Source: Pseudomonadota bacterium (GTDB lineage: Bacteria; Pseudomonadota; Alphaproteobacteria; Caulobacterales; Caulobacteraceae). From it: 7,064 bases of DNA. The stretch lies in NCBI GenBank assembly GCA_023409795.1, contig JAEYQX010000182.1, forward strand, positions 1-7,064, given 5' to 3'. The translations under genes and the position numbers were made by a program. Shown here piece after piece: positions 1 to 4,157 of this stretch. Positions within the stretch are counted from its first letter, which is position 1; each line of letters starts with the position of its first letter. The notes under the pieces were generated by a model, which saw nothing but the letters and a program-made list of their open reading frames with translations, searched no databases and had not been told where the DNA came from.

Positions 1-163
1 TGGTTGTATCTTTTCAAAAAGACCGCAGTTGTCAGTGTCGACTGATGAACCATTACTGGTTCTCGCCAGGACACCGCCGCCTGCGTTTCTCTTTCCAGAT
101 CAACGATTTCAAAGACCCGGACCCGAAGGCCCGCCAGACTATTTAGCGCCGGTCCGCGGCGGA
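1..163 (-). promoter_or_regulatory. rRNA operon 5' leader (16S upstream region), running off the left edge
   Basis: Read on the minus strand, this is the transcribed leader of an rRNA operon, downstream of two tandem promoters. The minus strand of 107-116 reads GTCTTTGAAA, a boxA-like antitermination element. It is followed closely by a GAAAGAGAAACG segment and a GGCGGCGG run (about 66-98). That order is typical of alphaproteobacterial 16S leaders. The leader ends GAAAAGATACAACCA at base 1, which resembles the sequence directly before the ACTTGAGAGTTTGATC start of 16S rRNA. Mature 16S should therefore begin at or within a few bases of the window edge, but it is not visible here. The role is inferred from recognised sequence; no open reading frame in the stretch looks like a protein. 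Confidence 0.75.
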
Positions 164-169
164 GGCGGC

Positions 170-218
170 TATCTAAACCGCTTCGTTTTTCGTGTCAAGC
201 ACTTCTTTTTAAAGAAGT
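170..218 (-). promoter_or_regulatory. rrn promoter P2 (proximal), sigma-70/73 type
   Basis: On the minus strand there is a perfect -35 TTGACA (plus 193-198) and a -10 TAGATA (plus 170-175) separated by exactly 17 bp. The sequence after the -10 box, GCCGCCTCC, is a GC-rich discriminator of the kind found at rRNA promoters under stringent control. Transcription should start near 163 and run left. Directly upstream of the -35 box is an A/T-rich inverted repeat, ACTTCTTT-TT-AAAGAAGT (201-218), which sits where an UP element would bind the RNA polymerase alpha C-terminal domain. This is the promoter nearer to 16S. Confidence 0.8.
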
Positions 219-263
219 TTTCGACTTCGCCGAAACGACCGGGGCCGCTCCGAGGGAGGCGGG

Positions 264-309
264 TATCTACCGATCCACCGTCTCCGTGTCAACAAGGTTT
301 TTCAACCTT
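264..309 (-). promoter_or_regulatory. rrn promoter P1 (distal), sigma-70/73 type
   Basis: This second promoter lies 94 bp upstream of P2 and has the same build. On the minus strand it has TTGACA (plus 287-292), a 17-bp spacer, TAGATA (plus 264-269), then CCCGCCTCC. A short inverted repeat, AAGGTT-TTTC-AACCTT (294-309), sits one base upstream of the -35 box, again in the UP-element position. Its expected start is near 257. Tandem promoters are usual for rRNA operons. The near-identical core and discriminator suggest that P1 and P2 arose by duplication or are kept alike by selection. Confidence 0.8.
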
Positions 310-624
310 TTTGCGACAGCCAGACCGAGGTCTTTCAGGCCGCAAAGAAATCCCAGCGAAAGCTTTGAGGCTTTCCCCACAAAGGCTCAGCTTCGATTTC
401 GTTGAAGCGGGGAACCTAACCGAAACCCCATTCCAGATCAAGCGGCAAAACCGATTTTTCTGGAGGCCGAACCGAAGGAACAGGTCCTTCAGGGCGGCGG
501 GGCCGGCCCGTTTCCGAGCGAGGCGATCGTATACGGACCTGGCTGTCCGGGCACAAGCCCCTGAGGCAACTATATCAGCGGTTTCGACGGATCGCCGGTG
601 TCGGATCCGCAGGGCCGCCCTCGC
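310..624. other. Intergenic stretch between the rhomboid gene and the rrn promoters
   Basis: I see no supportable gene here. The stretch is less GC-rich than the flanking genes. It contains a 6-bp inverted repeat, GAAGGA-N5-TCCTTC (474-490), downstream of the rhomboid stop codon. It could end rhomboid transcription, but no T-run follows it on the minus strand, so it is not a clear intrinsic terminator. A second small dyad, GCTTC-N9-GAAGC, lies near 390-408. A long plus-strand open frame crosses the region, but its translation is Arg/Pro-rich with no family features, and it runs through the rRNA promoters and antisense to the rhomboid gene. Confidence 0.5.
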
Positions 625-1275
625 CTATCGCCGGCGGAACCACACCAGCAGCCGCGCCAGGGGGCCGACTGCGAACAGGCCAAGGACAAAGCCGAAGGCA
701 TGGGCTTCCCAGGCAATGGCGGCCCCGGTCATCCCGGGGGCCAGGCTGATCAGGCCGATCACCAGGTTGGCGATCATCCAGCCGGCAGCCTGGCGCAGGA
801 CGATGGGATGGTTCCACGGGATGATGAAGCCCACCGGGCCGATCAGCCGGGTCGAGGCCCCGATCATGCCGAACACCGCGCCCGATGCCCCGACCAGCGG
901 CACGTCACTGTCCAGGTGCAGCAGGCCATAGCCGAGCGCGGCCACCACGCCGCTGGCTATATAGAGGGCCAGAAAGGCTGCCGGTCCCACCCCGCGCGAG
1001 AACAGCCGCGCCACCGGCGTCCCGAAGGCCAGGGCGGCCACCGCATTCATGATGACATGGAGCCAGCTGCCGTGCAGCAGCATCGACGTCAGCAGGCCCC
1101 ACCACTGCCCCTGCCCCAGGTCGGTCGGCCGAAAGGCCATGCCCAGGCCAAAGTCGGGAAGGCCCGTCTGGAACCAGAACAGCAAGGGCATGGAGGCGGC
1201 GACCACAATGGCCAGGAAGGGAGCCTTGAAGATCGGCTCGTGCGCCCGGGTCGCTTCGTCGTGATGGTCTTGCAT
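625..1275 (-). CDS. Rhomboid-family intramembrane serine protease
   Basis: The 216-residue polytopic inner-membrane protein has the hallmarks of a rhomboid protease, which cuts transmembrane segments within the membrane using a Ser-His dyad. The catalytic serine is S131 in the GASG motif (129-132). The catalytic histidine is H192 in the last membrane helix (EAHAFGF). The oxyanion-side H73-x3-N77 is present in the helix around 62-85. About six hydrophobic helices can be traced: roughly 18-36, 60-88, 96-118, 127-145, 160-180 and 190-210, with a basic C-terminus ending RRR. The length fits compact bacterial rhomboids. The start is ATG at 1273-1275 with a weak AGGT four bases upstream. The stop is TAG at 625-627. 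The gene diverges from hfaA. The substrate is unknown; a role in holdfast biology would be guesswork from position. Confidence 0.9.
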   Translation of the reverse strand: MQDHHDEATRAHEPIFKAPFLAIVVAASMPLLFWFQTGLPDFGLGMAFRPTDLGQGQWWGLLTSMLLHGSWLHVIMNAVAALAFGTPVARLFSRGVGPAAFLALYIASGVVAALGYGLLHLDSDVPLVGASGAVFGMIGASTRLIGPVGFIIPWNHPIVLRQAAGWMIANLVIGLISLAPGMTGAAIAWEAHAFGFVLGLFAVGPLARLLVWFRRR

Positions 1276-1302
1276 GGGACCTAGGTGATGGATGAACAGG
1301 TC

Positions 1303-1334
1303 AATCTCAAGGTCATCTTAATAACCTTGATATT
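1303..1334. promoter_or_regulatory. Palindromic operator or activator site in the rhomboid-hfaA spacer
   Basis: This is a 32-bp imperfect palindrome centred between 1318 and 1319. Its core arms are TCAAGGT (1307-1313) and ACCTTGA (1324-1330), perfectly complementary across 10 bases. Inside them an AT/AT pair (1315-1316, 1321-1322) keeps the symmetry, and outside them AAT/ATT (1303-1305, 1332-1334) extends it, so 12 of 16 positions pair. A partial direct repeat, AGGTCA, occurs at 1298-1303 and 1310-1315. The site is AT-rich in a GC-rich background and lies about 20-50 bp upstream of the sigma-54 promoter. It is a candidate binding site for the dimeric enhancer-binding activator, or for a repressor acting on both divergent genes. 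The binding protein is not known from sequence. Confidence 0.55.
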
Positions 1335-1352
1335 AGAACCGCGATCTGTGCC

Positions 1353-1369
1353 TGGCACGACCATTGCTT
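1353..1369 (+). promoter_or_regulatory. Sigma-54 (RpoN) promoter of the hfa operon
   Basis: TGGCACG (1353-1359), four bases (ACCA), then TTGCTT (1364-1369) match the sigma-54 -24/-12 consensus TGGCACG-N4-TTGCW essentially base for base. The invariant GG (1354-1355) and GC (1366-1367) have the required 10-bp separation. Transcription would start near 1379, giving a leader of about 30 nt before the hfaA ATG. Sigma-54 promoters need an AAA+ activator; in Caulobacterales, TacA and FlbD are known ones acting in polar development. hfaA is known to be cell-cycle regulated in C. crescentus, which fits. Which activator acts here is inference. Confidence 0.85.
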
Positions 1370-1409
1370 GGGCACCCGCAGTTTTTCGATTTCAGTCCCG
1401 GAACATCCC

Positions 1410-1820
1410 ATGAGAGCACGGACCCCGACCCTCGCGGCCCTCGGCCTGAGCCTGCTGGCCGGTCAGTCGGCTCAGGCCCAGAGCAGCGGCTCTGCGGGCC
1501 TGGCGCAGTTCCAGGCCGGCTATAATGCCTCGCGCTACACCACGGCCCAGGCGATAACCGGGACGACCCGGGACGCCAATGGCAACCGGCTGGTGGTCAA
1601 TGGGCTGATCCAGAATGGGGCAAGCAGCTATTCCAGCGCGACGACCGGGGTCGGAAGCGCGACGGGCGGGCGCACCACCCTGGGCGGGGCCACCGCCATC
1701 GGCAACAGCCTGAACGTCGTGGTCCAGGGCAACAACAACACCGTCGTGGTCAACTCGAACCAGACCAATACCGGCAATGTCCAGGCTGGCACCACGCTCA
1801 ACGGGAACCTGGACCTCTGA
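1410..1820 (+). CDS. hfaA: HfaA, small curlin-like holdfast anchor protein
   Basis: This 136-residue exported protein is the first gene of the holdfast-attachment operon. In Caulobacter, HfaA helps anchor the polysaccharide holdfast to the outer surface and forms very stable, amyloid-like high-mass species. Here a Sec signal peptide (1-23, basic MRAR then a hydrophobic core) ends at an AQA cleavage site. The mature chain is Ser/Gly/Thr/Asn/Gln-rich and has no cysteine. Residues 94-134 are strongly curlin-like: GNS at 98-100, VVVQGNNN at 103-110, NSNQ at 115-118, GNVQAGTT at 122-129. The frame stays open upstream to a TTG at 1368, but that codon lies inside the sigma-54 promoter, so the ATG at 1410 is chosen; a weak GGAA sits six bases before it. 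The stop overlaps the hfaB start by one base. The symbol rests on composition, signal peptide and operon context with hfaB and hfaD. Confidence 0.85.
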   Translation: MRARTPTLAALGLSLLAGQSAQAQSSGSAGLAQFQAGYNASRYTTAQAITGTTRDANGNRLVVNGLIQNGASSYSSATTGVGSATGGRTTLGGATAIGNSLNVVVQGNNNTVVVNSNQTNTGNVQAGTTLNGNLDL

Positions 1821-2839
1821 TGACGTCATCCCCTTCCAAGCGCGCGCTGAGGCTGGCGGCCCTGTCGACCTGCATCGCCAGCCTGCTGTCCGGCTGCGTC
1901 AGCGTCAGCGCCGGCTCGTCGGGCCAGTATGCCCGTCCGATCGGCAATGCGCCGGTCACGGCCAATCCGACGCCCTATTCGACCGCCCTTTACTGCCTGG
2001 CCGACTATGCGCGCCGCTATAACCTGCCATCGCCGCGCATGGCGGTGGGCCGGATCAGCGACTACACGGGCACGGTTTCGGCCGATGGCGGTCGCCAGAT
2101 CACCCAGGGGGCCTCGCTGATGGCCAATACGGCCCTGGCCAAGGCTGGTGCGCGGATCGTCGAGCGCTACGACACCTCGGTGTCCGAGCTTGAGCTGCGC
2201 TATGCCAACAACAAGCTGATCAGCGACGACCAGCCCAATGGTGCGCCCCAGGACGCGGCCTATCGCCGGATCCTGGCGGGCCAGGTGCCGGGCTCGGACT
2301 TCTACATCGTCGGCGGCATTACCGAGGTGAACTACAACATCCGCTCGGCCGGCTTTGACATCGCCGGCGGCGAGGTCGAGGACACGGGCGGATCGGGCCT
2401 GGTGACGGGCAAGGTCTTCGTGATGAACGTCGCCATCGACCTGCGCATGGTCCAGACCACGACCCTCGAGGTGGTCGATGTCATCTCCTACCAGAAGCAG
2501 ATCATCGGGCGCGAGATCACCGCAGGCGTCTTCGACTTCCTGAACGGCAATGTCTTTGACATCTCGGCCGGCAGCGGCGGGCTGGAGCCGGTCCAGCTGG
2601 CGGTCCGCGCCCTGGTCGAGCGGGCCACGATCGAGTTCATGGCCAACCTCTATGGGGCCCCTGGTCCAGAGGTCTGCCTGAGCCCCGACAATGATCCCCT
2701 TGGGCCGTCAGCGGTCGGCGCGACCGGCGGCTATTACCCGGCCTATCAGAATACGGACACGAACAATGGTCAGACCCGCGCGGAACCGTCTCGTTGGCAC
2801 GATGGCCGCGACGGCACTGTGCGCCGCAGTCGCTACTGA
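1820..2839 (+). CDS. hfaB: HfaB, CsgG-family outer-membrane lipoprotein for holdfast anchor export
   Basis: The 339-residue lipoprotein is homologous to CsgG, the curli secretion pore. In Caulobacter, HfaB is required for the stability and surface location of HfaA and HfaD. A lipoprotein signal peptide ends in the lipobox L23-S24-G25-C26, with C26 the lipidated residue and no Asp at +2, which fits outer-membrane sorting. The CsgG domain spans roughly 55-280. Typical segments are the MAVGRISDYTG strand (74-84), the ALAKAG helix followed by IVERYDT (105-119), FYIVGGITEVNYN (161-173) and the late helix AVRALVERATIEFMA (261-275). A low-complexity tail (281-339) goes beyond the CsgG fold and is partly overlapped by hfaD. 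Besides C26, the mature chain has only C59 and C286. Translation is coupled to hfaA by an ATGA-type TGATG overlap. Confidence 0.93.
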   Translation: MTSSPSKRALRLAALSTCIASLLSGCVSVSAGSSGQYARPIGNAPVTANPTPYSTALYCLADYARRYNLPSPRMAVGRISDYTGTVSADGGRQITQGASLMANTALAKAGARIVERYDTSVSELELRYANNKLISDDQPNGAPQDAAYRRILAGQVPGSDFYIVGGITEVNYNIRSAGFDIAGGEVEDTGGSGLVTGKVFVMNVAIDLRMVQTTTLEVVDVISYQKQIIGREITAGVFDFLNGNVFDISAGSGGLEPVQLAVRALVERATIEFMANLYGAPGPEVCLSPDNDPLGPSAVGATGGYYPAYQNTDTNNGQTRAEPSRWHDGRDGTVRRSRY

Positions 2840-4022
2840 GGCGGCGGCCCAGGACCGGGGCCTGGTTCTGAACGAACAGCTGCAGCTGGGCGACGTCCTG
2901 GCTGGCCAGAGGCTGAACGTCACCGATGCCAGCGCCCAGGTGAATGTCTCGGTCGCGGCCCAGGGCAACAGCCTGGTCGGTGCCGCCGATGGCCAGGCGG
3001 CCAATGTGCTGAGCGATCAGGCCATGGCGGGCGCGACCCGTTCGGCGGTGGAGCTGTCCCTGGGAGGCCAGACTGACGGTCGGGTGGCCAGCACCGTCCA
3101 GTCGCGCGCCAACTACCTGGCGGGCACGGCGAGCGAGACCAGCCTGGGCCTTGATGCGTCCCAGAGCGCCAGTGCCCCGGTCGAGGCCAGCACGGTGATC
3201 ACCGGCACCGAGGCCCTGCTTGCGGGCGGCGCGACGGTCGTCACGGGCGCAATAGCCAATACCGTCGCCCTGTCCGCTTCTGGCACACCCCAGCAGCGCG
3301 GGTCCTTGGCTGGCACGGTCGACCAGGCCTCCAGCGGCACGGTGGCGGCCTATACCAGCGGCTCGCCGCGCTGGGTGCGCGATCCCTCGGACTTTTCCGC
3401 CCAGGCCATGGGCAATGCGGTCCAGGCCACCACGGGCCCGAACAGCAACCAGGAGCTGGCGGTGCGCCAGCGCACCAGTGGGGCGCGGATCGAGGCGGAT
3501 ACCGGCATCCACGCCGGCAATGGCTGGAACCTGGCTGCCCGCGCCAATGCCACGGCCAACACGGCGGCCTTCTACAACCAGGGCGGATCGCTGATCGCCA
3601 CGACGGATCAGGGCAATGCCGCCTATGTCCGCAGTGATGCCGAACTGGGCAGCTATGACTTTGGCAAGGCGACCGTCATCGCCTCGGCCACGGCCAACGA
3701 GGTCGTGGCGGGCAATAACGACATCCAGCTGGAAATCGACAACACCCAGCTGAACTCTGGCGGAGTCGAGGCCACGGCCACCTTCACGGGTCAACAGGGC
3801 TATGACGCCTATGTCGGGGCCAATGCCGTGGGCAATACGATCACCGCCTATGGCTGTGCCGACTGCGGCCCGAACCTGGCCATCACCAATAGCCAGGTGA
3901 ACAACGGCAATGTCACCGCCACGGCCACCACGGTAATCAATGGCACGGGACGCCACCTGATCACCGGCACCACGGCGGTCGGCAACGCGGCCACCTTCTA
4001 TACGACGCGGCCGGGCGGTTAA
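2766..4022 (+). CDS. hfaD: HfaD, repetitive secreted holdfast anchor protein
   Basis: This is the third gene of the anchor operon. In Caulobacter, HfaD is a surface protein that works with HfaA to hold the holdfast on the cell, and it depends on HfaB. The 418-residue product starts at ATG 2766, because from there a clean Sec signal peptide appears: basic VRPARNR, a hydrophobic core, and AAA cleavage at 26-28. An in-frame ATG at 2691 would put a long Arg-rich stretch in front of it. The mature chain is rich in Ala, Gly, Thr, Asn and Gln and consists of about eight units with the signature (G/A)-N near residues 68, 116, 165, 217, 265, 311, 357 and 407. The only mature cysteines are C364 and C367. 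The start lies 74 nt inside hfaB in another frame, so translation is probably coupled. The stop is TAA. Confidence 0.88.
   Translation: MVRPARNRLVGTMAATALCAAVATEAAAQDRGLVLNEQLQLGDVLAGQRLNVTDASAQVNVSVAAQGNSLVGAADGQAANVLSDQAMAGATRSAVELSLGGQTDGRVASTVQSRANYLAGTASETSLGLDASQSASAPVEASTVITGTEALLAGGATVVTGAIANTVALSASGTPQQRGSLAGTVDQASSGTVAAYTSGSPRWVRDPSDFSAQAMGNAVQATTGPNSNQELAVRQRTSGARIEADTGIHAGNGWNLAARANATANTAAFYNQGGSLIATTDQGNAAYVRSDAELGSYDFGKATVIASATANEVVAGNNDIQLEIDNTQLNSGGVEATATFTGQQGYDAYVGANAVGNTITAYGCADCGPNLAITNSQVNNGNVTATATTVINGTGRHLITGTTAVGNAATFYTTRPGG
2967..3986 (+). repeat. Eight-unit protein repeat within hfaD (about 48 residues per unit)
   Basis: The encoded protein repeats with (G/A)-N anchors at residues 68, 116, 165, 217, 265, 311, 357 and 407; the spacings are 48, 49, 52, 48, 46, 46 and 50. 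The anchors read QGNSL, RANYL, IANTV, MGNAV, TANTA, TANEV, VGNTI and VGNAA. Between anchors a second motif, roughly Q-x-(N/S)-x-G-x-V-x-A, recurs and is clearest in the last three units (for example at 323-336 and 377-385). The units are diverged in DNA, so this is an old protein repeat rather than a recent tandem duplication. A beta-solenoid or curlin-like stack is the likely fold, but that is inferred. Confidence 0.65.
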
Positions 4023-4033
4023 TTAACATTCGG

Positions 4034-4061
4034 TAACTTGGACCGGCGCAACCCCAAGTTA
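4034..4061. promoter_or_regulatory. Inverted repeat between hfaD and the M16 peptidase gene
   Basis: TAACTTGG (4034-4041) and CCAAGTTA (4054-4061) are perfect 8-bp inverted arms across 12 bases. The dyad starts 12 bases after the hfaD stop. It could form a hairpin in the mRNA, but no U-run follows, so it is not a classical intrinsic terminator. It could instead be an operator for the peptidase gene or an mRNA 3'-end-stabilising hairpin. I see no convincing -35/-10 or sigma-54 promoter in the rest of the 135-bp spacer. Confidence 0.45.
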
Positions 4062-4157
4062 AGCTGGCGCATCGTGCCGTTCTGACACGCCCATCTGACC
4101 ACCCCGGCCGGGCTGTCTGCTTCAGGCTGCCGCCGGGATAGGCCCCGGAGATCCTGA

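Noticed and set aside
140..145. A third rrn -10 box, TAAATA on the minus strand
   Set aside because: There is no -35-like hexamer at 16-18 bp upstream; the position reads CCGCCT.
474..490. GAAGGA/TCCTTC hairpin as terminator of the rhomboid gene
   Set aside because: It has a short stem, no U-run on the minus strand, and lies about 135 bases after the stop; too weak to call.
29..931. 300-codon plus-strand open frame across the left end
   Set aside because: It runs through both rrn promoters, the leader and antisense to the rhomboid gene. Its product is Arg/Pro-rich with no recognisable domain.
1368..1409. TTG at 1368 as an upstream start for hfaA
   Set aside because: It lies inside the -12 element of the sigma-54 promoter, upstream of the expected transcription start, and would bury the signal peptide.
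2691..2765. ATG at 2691 as the start of hfaD
   Set aside because: It would add 25 Arg-rich residues ahead of a complete Sec signal peptide that begins at 2766.
2637..3956. 439-codon minus-strand open frame opposite hfaD
   Set aside because: It is a shadow of the repetitive hfaD codons and has no start context or family features.
4023..4037. CtrA-like site (TTAA then TAAC) after the hfaD stop
   Set aside because: The spacing and second half do not match TTAA-N7-TTAA; probably a chance AT-rich patch with the stop codon.
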